Shown: piece by piece, positions 9,901-21,308 of the stretch
Numbering within the stretch: position 1 is the stretch's first letter
How the letters are laid out: each line of letters starts with the position of its first letter
Source of the DNA: Populus alba
Lineage: Eukaryota > Streptophyta > Magnoliopsida > Malpighiales > Salicaceae
Assembly (NCBI RefSeq): GCF_005239225.2
Contig: NC_133295.1
Location: 8,122,001-8,186,000 of the forward strand
DNA length: 64,000 bases
Direction of reading: 5' to 3'
Notes under the pieces: generated by a model
What the model saw: only the letters and a program-made list of their open reading frames with translations
Databases searched by the model: none
What the model was told of the DNA's origin: nothing
Translations under genes and position numbers: made by a program

Positions 9901-12900
9901 AGGTTTGAATGATCCCATAAAGCATTCAGAACTGCGTCAGCTCATCCATCAAGAGAGGATGGTTTTTTTTGGTTTGGTTGAAACTCGGGTTAGAGACAGG
10001 AATAAAGATAATGTTTCGCAACTTCTTCTGCGTAATTGGTCATTCTTGTATAATTATGATTTCTCTTGTCGTGGTCGTATTTGGGTTTGTTGGAATGCTG
10101 ATTTGGTGAAGGTGGATGTTCTGGGAATGTCAGACCAGGCTATCCATGTTTCTGTCATGATATTAGCTACCAATATCTGTTTTAATACTTCAATCATTTA
10201 CGGAGACAATAATGCATCTGTACGTGAGGCTTTATGGTCTGATATTGTGAGTCGTAGTGATGGATGGGAGTCAACCCCATGGATTATTATGGGCGACTTT
10301 AATGCTATCCGCAACCAGTCAGAGAGGTTAGGGGGGTCTTCTACGTGGGCTGGTCATATGGACAGATTGGAAACATGTATACGTGAAGCGAAAGTGGATG
10401 ATCTTCGGTATTCAGGTATGCATTATACTTGGACGAACCAATGTCCTGAGAATATGATTATGCGGAAACTAGATAGAGTGCTTGTGAATGAGAAGTGGAA
10501 TATGCGCTTCCCATTGTCGGAAGCGAGATTCTTGCCTGCTGGTATGTCAGATCATTCTCCCATGGTGGTAAAAGTCACTGGCAATGTTCAGAAACATAAA
10601 GAAACCATTCAGATTCTTCGATATGTGGATGGATCATGACGAGTTCATGCCCTTGGTGAAGAAAGTATGGGATCAGCATTCAGGAGGGTGTCCAATGTAT
10701 CAACTGTGTTGCAAACTAAGGAAGCTAAAGCAGGAACTTAAACATTTCAATAAGACTCACTTCTCCAATATTTCCGATAGAGTCAAAGATGCAAAAGATC
10801 ACATGGATAGGGCTCAACAAGCTCTGCATACAGCGCCTGAGGATCCAACATTGCGTATGCGAGAAAGAGATGCTGTTCGTAACTATGCTTCTACTGTCAG
10901 GGCGGAAGAGTGTTTTTTCAGACAAAAGGCAAGGATACAATGGCTTAGCTTGGGGGATCAGAATACTAGCTACTTTCACAAATCAGTAAATGGTAGACAG
11001 AATAGAAATAAGCTTCTCTCGGTTACAAGGGAGGATGGAGAAGTCGCTGAAGGACACGAGGCAGTCAAATCAGAAGTAATTGCATACTTCCAGCGTGTAT
11101 TGGGAGTGAAACAGATGCCTAGGGTCCTGAACGAGGAAGTGATGCAATCGGCAATTATTTACAAATTGTCGGCAACTCAACAACATGTACTAGCACAAGA
11201 TGTCACAAGAGAGGAGATTAAGCATGCTATGTTTAGTTTGAAAAACAACAAAGCTCCTGGTCCAGATGGCTTCAACGCAGGTTTCTTCAAAAGAATGTGG
11301 CACATAGTGGGGGAAGATGTAATCAACGCTGTTAGCTCCTTCTTCCAGACTCGTAGAATGCTTAAAGAAATGAATGCTACATCCATTTCCCTTATCCCTA
11401 AAGTTGCTAATCCTACGAGGTTGACAGATTTTCGTCCTATATCTTGCTGCAATACAGTATACAAATGCATCGCGAAGATTCTAGCTGGGAGAATGAAAGT
11501 TGTTTTTACCATCCTTAGTAGGTCCGTATCAAACAGCTTTTATCTCTGGACGGAGAATCAGCGACAATATTCTTTTGTCTCAGGAACTAATGAAAGGCTA
11601 TCACACAAACTACGGGTCCTGCTCGTTGTGCTATGAAAGTAGACCTGATGAAGGCTTATGACTCTGTTCGGTGGGATTTCGTTGATGCTACGTTGATAAA
11701 AATGGGATTCCCTAGAACAGTCATTGATTGGATCATGGTTTGTGTTACATCATGTCAATTCTCAATCAACGTCAACGGTGAACTTGCGGGTTACTTCCAA
11801 GGGGGGAGAGGGCTGAGACAAGGTGATCCATTATCTCCATATTTGTTTGTCCTATGCATGGAAATCCTGTCAGGGCTGTTCTGCAATATGAGTGCCAACC
11901 AAAACTTCAAGTTCCACTGGAGATGCAAGAAGGACAGAATTTCTCATCTTTGCTTTGCCGACGACTTGATGATATTCAGCAAAGGGGATGTACATTCAAT
12001 CCGTATGATCAAAAATGTACTCACAGAGTTTCAGGTTCTATCAGGTCTATATCCAAATCCAAACAAAAGTGACATCTTCTTGAGCGGTTCGTTAGGAGCT
12101 GAGAGGGAACAGATTATCAGTATTCTTGGGTTTAGAGAGGGGGAGCTTCCTATGAAATATTTGGGAGTGCCTCTTATCTCGTCCAGACTAAAGACTGTTA
12201 ATTGTAAGGGCCTCGTGGATCGAATTACCGCCAAAGTTCGACATTGGACCTGTAGAACACTCTCTTTCGCAGGGCGAGTACAACTGATTAACTCAGTCTT
12301 ATTCTCCATCCAGGTCTATTGGGCATCTCTATTCCTATTACCTGGGGAAGTAGTGAAAAATGTTGAGCAAATTATGAGATCCTTTCTTTGGTCAGGTTCA
12401 GATATGAGCACTACCAGGGCTAAAGTGGCTTGGGATCAGGTATGTCTTCCAAAAAAGGAGGGGGGCCTAGGCATAAAAAGGATAGCAGAATGGAACAAGA
12501 TTGCCTTGTTGAAACATATTTGGAACTTGTGCAATGACTCAGATGGCTCAATCTGGTCTACTTGGATCAGATCCAATCTCTTGCGAGGTAGGAATTTCTG
12601 GACAATCAAGGCGCCAGGAAGCTGCTCTTGGGCTTGGGGAAAGATTCTAAAACTCAGATCCTTAGCATGGCCGAAGATGAAGCACGTCATCGGAGATGGA
12701 ATGACAACCTCTCTATGGTTTGACAATTGGCATCCTCACAGCCCGCTCGCTGATACCTACGGTGAACGTTTCATCTATGATTCAGGTATGGAACACAACG
12801 CGAGAGTGAAAGTGCTGATTAATAACTTAGAATGGAGAATTCCTATCACTCATGCAATTGGCTGGCACCCCATTTTAGAAGCTATTCCTTCCACCTCTAC

Positions 12901-13525
12901 TCCTAAGGGGCAAAAGGATGAGATTGTTTGGTTGGATTCGCCAAATCAGAGTTTCTCAGTCAAAGTAGCTTGGGAACAACTAAGAATTCATCATCAAATG
13001 GTTGATTGGCATGACATCGTGTGGTTCAAGAATGCTGTCCCAAGACATGCATTTCTTCTTTGGGTGGCTATCCAACGGAAACTCTCAACGCAGGATAGAC
13101 TTCTTCGGTTTGGTATTCATGGTCCCAATAGGTGCTCACTCTGTCTCTGCAATAATGAAGATCACAACCACTTGTTCTTTGAATGCTCCTTTGCGAAAGC
13201 ATTATGGTGGAATGTTTGTGATAGATGCGACATTCCAAGAATGACAAAAAGCTTGGATGAATGGATTCGATTGGCCACTGTCTCTTGGCATGGAAAAAGT
13301 TTCGTCAACTTTTCTCGTAAACTGGGTTTCGCAGCTACAGTGTATTGTATCTGGCAAGAACGGAATGCAAGGATCTTTGCAGATGTGTCTAAAGCTTCGA
13401 ATTTGGTTTTTGATCAAATCGAATGTATCATTCGCGATAAGCTTGTTTTGATAAGGAATGTTCAACAAACAGATGAAAACATAAGGATCCAAAGACTTTG
13501 GAGGGTCAATAACATGGACTCTTAA
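9875..13525 (+). pseudogene. LINE ORF2 (endonuclease and reverse transcriptase), three frameshifts
   Basis: ORF2 nicks the target and reverse-transcribes LINE RNA. ATG 9875 is chosen because the endonuclease motif GCWNVRGLN follows at once. Endonuclease signatures: VETRV, MGDFNAIRN, and SDHSPMVV at the end. Reverse transcriptase: NNKAPGPDGFN, IPK, DFRPISCCN, LRQGDPLSPYLF and the catalytic FADDLMIFS near 11960. The C-terminal half has the plant zf-RVT pattern (WVAIQRKLSTQDRL, CSLCLCNNEDHNHLFFEC). Frames change near 10600, near 11510 and near 11620, so no full protein can be made. The intact frame from 11633 to 13525 is the RT palm and C-terminus. Confidence 0.93.
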
Positions 13526-13715
13526 TTTGATGTTTAGCTGGTTGTTTTTGTACCCCTAGCATATCTAGTTGGTCCAAGTTTTTGTTTTGTTGTGGCTAGC
13601 CTGTAGCCATTTGTTGGTTTTCGTTTCTGTCCTCATTGTAAATCTTGGGTATGCCCATTATATTCTTTGTATCATTTTCTTTTAATACATAAGTCAGCTT
13701 ACCAAAAAAAAAAAA
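13526..13715 (+). other. LINE 3' UTR and poly-A tail
   Basis: About 175 bp of non-coding sequence ends in CATAAGTCAGCTTACC and a run of 12 A. The last 50 or so bases are the source type for the scrap at 14276-14338. Confidence 0.85.
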
Positions 13716-14496
13716 CCTGCCCCAAGGCACCAACACTATTGGAATGAGTAGAATGACGCCACGAAGCCAGTTAATCTTCGATAAGTCAGATTCAGTTCGT
13801 TCAAGAACTGAAGAATGCAAGAATCACTCTCACACGTTAAAACTGAAAATTTCAGAATAATAATCATCAAAGCTGCCGAAATTTTGGCCTACATGAGTTT
13901 AAATAGTTCTTGAAAAGTTAACCCTAATGGACCCTTTATGTGGACTTATATGAGGTCCACTCAAAACTGGCCCAAAACCCTAAAATGAAAAGCCCATGAC
14001 CTGATCCAAACAAGCCTTGGATCCTAGCTGAAAACAAACTATTAATTAAGCCCAAACATTAAAGAAAATAATAAAAATAAGTAACTTGTCATTAAATACC
14101 ACCAGCCCTTCTTTCCTTGTGTAGCTAGGATGAATAAGGAATCCTTATAAGAAAAGGATTCTGAAACATTAATGAATCCTTGCCACACTAGGAGATTATA
14201 TTGCACCTCATTAAAGATCCTTGTGGAACTAGGAAATTCCCAAAACCAGCTCCCACATCCTTGGAGGAAAAGAATTTTTTTTTTGGTAAGCTGACTTATG
14301 TATTAAAAGAAAATGATACAAAGAATATAATGGGCATAACAAGTCAAATGGAAGTAAATAACAAAATCCGTACAGCCTCTGTTGACCAGTATTGGGGTGC
14401 CTTCTCGAACTCCGATTGACCTGGACTGTTGCGCTTTTTACGCCAAAATCCGAATCTGACCTTACTTGGGTCGTATCACAGGGCTGAACCGTATCA
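13713..14496 (-). repeat. LTR 3 of the left array, second part
   Basis: The LTR resumes after the LINE and ends GTATCA at 14496. Inside it, at 14276-14338, lies a second LINE-derived scrap that replaces about 20 bp of LTR sequence. Confidence 0.9.
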
Positions 14497-14882
14497 TTCC
14501 CTCCCTCTTCAAGAAGATTCGCCCTCGAATCTTGAACAGCATTAATGGTGACTTCAGTAGCCTCTTGTTTAAGCCTTCGGAATCCCCTTATTGCTAACAC
14601 CTTTCTCCAACAACACTGTATAGAAGTAGTGACTGACAAGAATTTCAAATAAGCACGCCGTACTAACCACTTGCGTACATACTTTTGAATGATAACCACA
14701 GCGACTCTCCTTCGTCTTTCATCCTTTTGGCGTTGTACCTCTTTTTCCCATGAAGCTTCAAGATCATAGAATAATCTTCTACACTTATCAACTTCTCGTT
14801 CTAGAACCCCCAAACCATGGCTTAGTATTTCGCATCGTTGATCTACAATCCTCCTCTGTTCCCTCTCCCTTAGTGAATACAT
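14229..14882 (-). pseudogene. IQ-motif ORF, unit 3, tail altered by LINE scrap
   Basis: ATG 14882 starts the same IQ-motif protein as in units 1 and 2, and the two IQ motifs are intact. The LTR-encoded tail is changed because a 63-bp LINE scrap has replaced LTR sequence at 14276-14338, so the last residues differ and the frame closes at 14229, giving 217 aa. The N-terminal and IQ parts would still be made as before. Confidence 0.65.
14276..14338 (-). mobile_element. 63-bp LINE 3'-end scrap with target deletion
   Basis: A run of T followed by GGTAAGCTGACTTATG and on to GGGCAT is the reverse complement of the extreme 3' end plus poly-A of the LINE at 7497-13712. Compared with the other LTRs, about 20 bp (CCTAATCAAATAGGAAGTCC) is missing at the insertion point. 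It is a severely 5'-truncated retrotransposition on the opposite strand, about 560 bp from the parent's tail. Confidence 0.88.
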
Positions 14883-15896
14883 GACACAGATAGGGGAAAA
14901 AAACAAGAAGACGACGGCAAGAATAGAGTTTATAGCATGAAGAACATTTGATTTAGACTCGAGAATACAATCTGACTTTTGTTTGGACCAGAACTTATTG
15001 AAAAACAAACTAATGCGAGGGTGATGAAAATGACTCAAACAACAGCCAAATATCAAAATATGATGATAGTATAATGGCAGGGATGAAATCAACAAGAAAC
15101 AAAACAAGTTTTGAAAGATAACACCAAACAGACCCGTTACGACAAAACAAGACCTAATTCGGGAAACCTAAAGAAACCGATATCCAAAATGACCTCGAAT
15201 TTAATTTCTATTATTAAAAATACTGTGAAATCACCAAAAATCAATTTATAGGTCGTTCTCTTATTTCTAGGTACCCAAACTCCTTGTATGATCAGTTTGC
15301 GGCAGAATTGATCCTCCAATTAAAACCTCCAGAAGCCGGAATCAAAATATGCCCAAATTTAATATATGGTGCGACCTCATCCCCAATACACATAATATGA
15401 AGTTTTCAACTGATTCGAAGGTGTTTTTCTTACGGCTCACTAATAGTAGTGTTTCTGCGGCAGAATTGAACCTCGAATTAAAACCTCAAGCAAATAAATA
15501 TCAGAATAGGCCCAACTTTGATATATGATGCGATCCCACCCCCAATAGACTGAATATGAAGTTTAAATTGATTCCGAGGTGGTTTGCTTATGGTTCACCA
15601 AGATTTGTTTTTCTGCGGCAAAAATTGAATGGTCCTTCAAATTTCAACTAATCACTCTTTTCTCTATTTCTTTCTTCTTTTTTTTTTTTCTTTTTAACAA
15701 ACTGATATGATATAGAGACAGTAACAAGATGGAATATAAACTTTTTTTTTTTTTTTTTTGCTTAGATGACACAGACACGAAGAACAAGAAGATGGACGCA
15801 AACACTGAAAAACTTAAGGGAACACTAAAAAAAAAAAAAACAAAAATAACAGAATGATATGACCTTGTTTTTCGGAGCCTAGCTCTGATAACCAAC
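14883..15896 (-). other. leader of family 1 unit 3
   Basis: Same leader as units 1 and 2 but with many extra single bases in short homopolymers. The primer site at 15882-15894 reads with one extra base, and CTTGTTTC becomes CTTGTTTTTC nearby. This looks like low consensus quality next to the gap. Confidence 0.8.
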
Positions 15897-16438
15897 TGAT
15901 GCGAACCTCGTGATCACGTGGTCACGCAACCCACAATCAAGATTGAGATCTGATCCGGGAAAGCCGAAAATAGGTCTGATATGAGTGCGACACAATGGAA
16001 ACCTGCCCAAGGCACCAACACTATTGGAATGAGTAGAATGACGCCACGAAGCCAGTTTAATCTTCGATAAGTCAAGATTCAGTTCGTTCAAGAACTGAAG
16101 AATGCAAGAATCACTCTCACACGTTAAAACTGAAAATTTCAGAATAATAATCATCAAAGCTGCCGAAATTTTTGGCCTACATGAGTTTAAATAGTTCTTG
16201 AAAAGTTAACCCTAATGGACCCTTTATGTGGGACTTATATGAGGTCCACTCAAAACTGGCCCAAAACCCTTAAAATGAAAAAAGCCATGACCTGATCCAA
16301 ACAAAGCCTTGGATCCTAGCTTGAAAACAAACTATTAATTAAGCCCAAACATTAAAGAAAATAATAAAAATAAGTAACTTGTCATTAAATACCACCAGCC
16401 CTTCTTTCCTTGTGTAGCTAGGATGAATAAGGAATCCT
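15897..16438 (-). repeat. LTR 4 of the left array, cut by the assembly gap
   Basis: The first 542 bp of an LTR, rich in one-base insertions relative to LTRs 1-3, stops at the N run. Confidence 0.88.
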
Positions 16439-16938
16439 NNNNNNNNNNNNNNNNNNNNNNNNNNNNNNNNNNNNNNNNNNNNNNNNNNNNNNNNNNNNNN
16501 NNNNNNNNNNNNNNNNNNNNNNNNNNNNNNNNNNNNNNNNNNNNNNNNNNNNNNNNNNNNNNNNNNNNNNNNNNNNNNNNNNNNNNNNNNNNNNNNNNNN
16601 NNNNNNNNNNNNNNNNNNNNNNNNNNNNNNNNNNNNNNNNNNNNNNNNNNNNNNNNNNNNNNNNNNNNNNNNNNNNNNNNNNNNNNNNNNNNNNNNNNNN
16701 NNNNNNNNNNNNNNNNNNNNNNNNNNNNNNNNNNNNNNNNNNNNNNNNNNNNNNNNNNNNNNNNNNNNNNNNNNNNNNNNNNNNNNNNNNNNNNNNNNNN
16801 NNNNNNNNNNNNNNNNNNNNNNNNNNNNNNNNNNNNNNNNNNNNNNNNNNNNNNNNNNNNNNNNNNNNNNNNNNNNNNNNNNNNNNNNNNNNNNNNNNNN
16901 NNNNNNNNNNNNNNNNNNNNNNNNNNNNNNNNNNNNNN
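16439..16938. other. assembly gap of exactly 500 N
   Basis: The run is exactly 500 N, a placeholder length. The same repeat family is on the - strand before it and on the + strand after it. Reading frames spanning it are artefacts. Confidence 0.98.
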
Positions 16939-17062
16939 ACAGTGTTGTTGGAGAAAGGTGTTAGCAATAAGGGGATTCCGAAGGCTTAAAACAAGAGGCT
17001 ACTGAAGTCACCATTAATGCTATTCAAGATTCGAGGGCGAATCTTCTTGAAGAGGGAGGGAA
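16939..17062 (+). pseudogene. 3' end of an IQ-motif ORF next to the gap
   Basis: This is the last part of the ORF, from the second IQ motif to the polypurine tract. One extra A near 16988 (CTTAAAACAAG versus CTTAAACAAG) breaks the frame. The extra base may be a consensus error beside the gap. Confidence 0.75.
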
Positions 17063-18007
17063 TGATACGGTTCAGCCCTGTGATACGACCCAAGTAAGGT
17101 CAGATTCGGATTTTGGCGTAAAAAGCGCAACAGTCCAGGTTTACGGAAACAGTCATAATTCTCAATCCGACCGTTGGATCGGCTAATATTTTATGCGGAC
17201 TCTCCAGACATATCTTGCTACCCTGGGTTAAAATTTCAGGTCGATCGGAGTTCGGTAAGGCACCCCAATACTGGTCAACAGAGGCTGTACGGATTTTGTT
17301 ATTTACTTCCATTTGACTTGTGGACTTCCTATTTGATTAGGATTCCTTTCCTCCAAGGATGTGGGAGCTGGTTTGGGAATTTCCTAGTTCCACAAGGATC
17401 TTTAATGAGTTGCAATATAATCTCCTAGTGTGGCAAGGATTCATTAATGTTTCAGAATCCTTTTTCTTATAAGGATTCCTTATTCATGCCTGGCTACACA
17501 AGGAAAGAAGGGCTGGTGGTATTTAATGACAAGTTACTTATTTTTATTATTTTCTTTAATGTTTGGGCTTAATTAAAACTTTGTTTTGAGCTAGGGTCCA
17601 AGGCTTGTTTGGATCAGGTTATGGGCTTTTCAGTTTAGGGTTTTGGGCCAGTTTTGAGTGGACCTCATATAAGTCCACATAAGGGGTCCATTAGGGTTAA
17701 CTTTTCAAGAACTATTTAAACTCATGTAAGCCACAATTTCGGGAGCTTTGATGATTATGATTCTGAATTTTTCAGTTTTAACGTGTGAGAGTGATTCTTG
17801 CATTCTTCAGTTCTTGAACGAACTGAATCTGACTTATCGAAGATTAACTGGCTTCGTGGCGTCATTCTACTCATTCCAATAGTGTTGGTGCCTAGGTACA
17901 AGTTATCTTTGTGTCACACTCCTATCAAACCTGATTTACTCGGCTTTCCAGGAATTGGTGTCTTTGCGTGTGGGTTGCATGACCACGTGATCACGAGGTT
18001 CGCATCA
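17063..18007 (+). repeat. LTR 1 of the right array (945 bp)
   Basis: It runs from TGATACGG after the purine tract GAAGAGGGAGGGAA to GGTTCGCATCA. Several one-base differences from the next two LTRs cluster in its first half, nearest the gap. A TATTTAAA box near 17713 is a candidate TATA element. Confidence 0.92.
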
Positions 18008-18009
18008 GT

Positions 18010-18021
18010 TGGTATCAGAGC
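18010..18021 (+). other. primer binding site, tRNA-iMet type
   Basis: TGGTATCAGAGC begins two bases after the LTR end at 18007. Confidence 0.93.
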
Positions 18022-18991
18022 TAGGCTCCGAAACAAGGTCATATCATTCTGTTATTTTCGTTTTTTTTAGTGTCCCTTAAGTTTTTCAGTGTTTGCATCC
18101 ATCTTCTTGTTCTTCGTGTCTGTGTCATCTAAGCAAAAAAAAGTTTATATTTCATCTTGTTACTGTCTCTAATCATACCAGTTTGTTAAAAAGAAAAAAA
18201 AATCAGAAAGAAATAGAGAAAAGGGTGATTAGTTGAAATTTGAAGGATCATTTAATTTTTGCCGCAAAAACACAAATCTTGGTGAACCATAAGCAAACCA
18301 CCTCGGAATCTATTTAAACTTCATATTCAGTCTATTGGGGGTGGGATCGCATGACATATCAAAGTTGGGCTTATTCTGATATTATTTGCTTGAGGTTTTA
18401 ATTCGAGTTTCAATTCTGCCGCAAAACACTACTCTTAGTGAACCCTAGGTAAAACACCTTGGAATCTATTGAAATTTCATATTCTGAGTATTGGGTATGC
18501 GATTGCACCATATATTAAATTTGGGCATATTTTGATTCCGGCTTTTGGAGGTTTTAATTGGAGGATCAATTCTGCCGCAAACTGATCATACAAGGAGTTT
18601 GGGTACCTAGAAATAAGAGAACGACCTATAAATTGATTTTTGGTGATTTCATAGTATTTTAATAATACAAATTAAATTCGAGGTCATTTGGATATCGGTT
18701 TCTTTAGGTTTCCCGAATTAGGTCTTGTTTTGTCGTAACGGGTCTGTTTGGTGTTATCTTTCAAAACTTGTTTTGTTTCTGTTGATTTCGTTCCTGCCAT
18801 TATACTATCATCATATTTTGATATTTGGCTGTTGTTTGAGTCATTTTCATCACCCTCGCATTAGTTTGTTTTTCGATAAGTTCTGGTCCAAACAAAAGTC
18901 AGATTTGTATTCTCGAGTCTAAATCAATGTTCTTCATGCTATAAACTCTATTCTTGTCGTCGTCTTCTTGTTTTTTTCCCCTATCTGTGTC

Positions 18992-19891
18992 ATGTATTCA
19001 CTAAGGGAGAGGGAACAGAGGAGGATTGTAGATCAACGATGCGAAATACTAAGCCATGGTTTGGGGGTTCTAGAACGAGAAGTTGATAAGTGTAGAAGAT
19101 TATTCTATGATCTTGAAGCTTCATTGGAAAAAGAGGTACAACGCCAAAAGGATGAAAGATGAAGGAGAGTCGCTGTGGTTATCATTCAAAAGTATGTACG
19201 CAAGTGGTTAGTACGGCGTGCTTATTTGAAATTCTTGTCAGTCACTACTTCTATACAGTGTTGTTGGAGAAAGGTGTTAGCAATAAGGGGATTCCGAAGG
19301 CTTAAACAAGAGGCTACTGAAGTCACCATTAATGCTATTCAAGATTCGAGGGCGAATCTTCTTGAAGAGGGAGGGAATGATACGGTTCAGCCCTGTGATA
19401 CGACCCAAGTAAGGTCAGATTCGGATTTTGGCGTAAAAAGCGCAACAGTCCAGGTTTACGGAAACAGTCATAATTCTCAATCCGACCGTTGGATCGGGCT
19501 AATATTTTATGCGGACTCTCCAGACATATCTTGCTACCCTGGGTTAAAATTTCAGATCGATCGGAGTTCGGTAAGGCACCCCAATACTGGTCAACAGAGG
19601 CTGTACGGATTTTGTTATTTACTTCCATTTGACTTGTGGACTTCCTATTTGATTAGGATTCCTTTCCTCCAAGGATGTGGGAGCTGGTTTTGGGAATTTC
19701 CTAGTTCCACAAGGATCTTTAATGAGTTGCAATATAATCTCCTAGTGTGGCAAGGATTCATTAATGTTTCAGAATCCTTTTCTTATAAGGATTCCTTATT
19801 CATCCTGGCTACACAAGGAAAGAAGGGCTGGTGGTATTTAATGACAAGTTACTTATTTTTATTATTTTCTTTAATGTTTGGGCTTAATTAA
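18992..19891 (+). pseudogene. IQ-motif ORF, right array, with one stop codon
   Basis: The same protein as on the left arm, starting at ATG 18992. A TGA at 19160-19162 replaces the CGA seen in the other copies, a C to T change, just before the first IQ motif. Downstream the frame is open through both IQ motifs, the purine tract and the LTR to 19891. Its LTR-encoded part has 34 more codons than the left-arm copies. Confidence 0.75.
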
Positions 19892-20322
19892 AACTTTGTT
19901 TTGAGCTAGGGTCCAAGGCTTGTTTGGATCAGGTTATGGGCTTTTCAGTTTAGGGTTTTGGGCCAGTTTTGAGTGGACCTCATATAAGTCCACATAAGGG
20001 GTCCATTAGGGTTAACTTTTCAAGAACTATTTAAACTCATGTAAGCCACAATTTCGGGAGCTTTGATGATTATGATTCTGAATTTTTCAGTTTTAACGTG
20101 TGAGAGTGATTCTTGCATTCTTCAGTTCTTGAACGAACTGAATCTGACTTATCGAAGATTAACTGGCTTCGTGGCGTCATTCTACTCATTCCAATAGTGT
20201 TGGTGCCTAGGTACAAGTTATCTTTGTGTCACACTCCTATCAAACCTGATTTACTCGGCTTTCCAGGAATTGGTGTCTTTGCGTGTGGGTTGCATGACCA
20301 CGTGATCACGAGGTTCGCATCA
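19378..20322 (+). repeat. LTR 2 of the right array (945 bp)
   Basis: A shared LTR between two internal regions, TGATACGG to CGCATCA. The primer site of the next unit is at 20325-20336. Confidence 0.93.
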
Positions 20323-20324
20323 GT

Positions 20325-20336
20325 TGGTATCAGAGC
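20325..20336 (+). other. primer binding site, tRNA-iMet type
   Basis: TGGTATCAGAGC, two bases after the LTR end, identical to the site at 18010. Confidence 0.92.
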
Positions 20337-21308
20337 TAGGCTCCGAAACAAGGTCATATCATTCTGTTATTTTCGTTTTTTTTAGTGTCCCTTAAGTTTT
20401 TCAGTGTTTGCATCCATCTTCTTGTTCTTCGTGTCTGTGTCATCTAAGCAAAAAAAAGTTTATATTTCATCTTGTTACTGTCTCTAATCATACCAGTTTG
20501 TTAAAAAGAAAAAAAAAAATCAGAAAGAAACAGAGAAAAGGGTGATTAGTTGAAATTTGAAGGATCATTTAATTTTTGCCGCAAAAACACAAATCTTGGT
20601 GAACCATAAGCAAACCACCTCGGAATCTATTTAAACTTCATATTCAGTCTATTGGGGGTGGGATCGCATGACATATCAAAGTTGGGCTTATTCTGATATT
20701 ATTTGCTTGAGGTTTTAATTCGAGTTTCAATTCTGCCGCAAAACACTACTCTTAGTGAACCCTAGGTAAAACACCTTGGAATCTATTGAAATTTCATATT
20801 CTGAGTATTGGGTATGCGATTGCACCATATATTAAATTTGGGCATATTTTGATTCCGGCTTTTGGAGGTTTTAATTGGAGGATCAATTCTGCCGCAAACT
20901 GATCATACAAGGAGTTTGGGTACCTAGAAATAAGAGAACGACCTATAAATTGATTTTTGGTGATTTCATAGTATTTTAATAATACAAATTAAATTCGAGG
21001 TCATTTGGATATCGGTTTCTTTAGGTTTCCCGAATTAGGTCTTGTTTTGTCGTAACGGGTCTGTTTGGTGTTATCTTTCAAAACTTGTTTTGTTTCTGTT
21101 GATTTCGTTCCTGCCATTATACTATCATCATATTTTGATATTTGGCTGTTGTTTGAGTCATTTTCATCACCCTCGCATTAGTTTGTTTTTCGATAAGTTC
21201 TGGTCCAAACAAAAGTCAGATTTGTATTCTCGAGTCTAAATCAATGTTCTTCATGCTATAAACTCTATTCTTGTCGTCGTCTTCTTGTTTTTTTCCCCTA
21301 TCTGTGTC

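Larger units (their letters stand above)
7497..13712 (+). mobile_element. full-length L1-type plant LINE, inactive
   Basis: The element has a repetitive 5' UTR, ORF1 with DUF4283-like and zinc-knuckle regions, ORF2 with AP-type endonuclease, reverse transcriptase and a C-terminal zf-RVT-like region, a 3' UTR and a poly-A tail. It is inserted in LTR 3 of the array. The visible target duplication is only AAAC and merges with the poly-A, so its exact length is uncertain. One frameshift in ORF1 and three in ORF2 make it non-functional. Confidence 0.93.
2935..16438 (-). mobile_element. tandem array of a non-autonomous LTR element (family 1), left arm
   Basis: Four LTRs and three internal regions alternate with a period of about 2228 bp. 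The LTRs begin at 2935, 5163, 7392 and 15897. On the - strand each LTR runs from TGATACGG to GGTTCGCATCA. Each internal region starts with a tRNA-iMet-type primer site (TGGTATCAGAGC) three bases from the LTR and ends in a purine tract just before the next LTR. The internal region is only about 1.39 kb and lacks gag-pol. It encodes one IQ-motif ORF. The third LTR is split by a LINE (7497-13712). The last unit runs into the assembly gap. Confidence 0.93.

Noticed and set aside
16335..16989. Long ORFs spanning the N run
   Set aside because: Their length comes from N bases; the real sequence at each end is LTR or the ORF tail.
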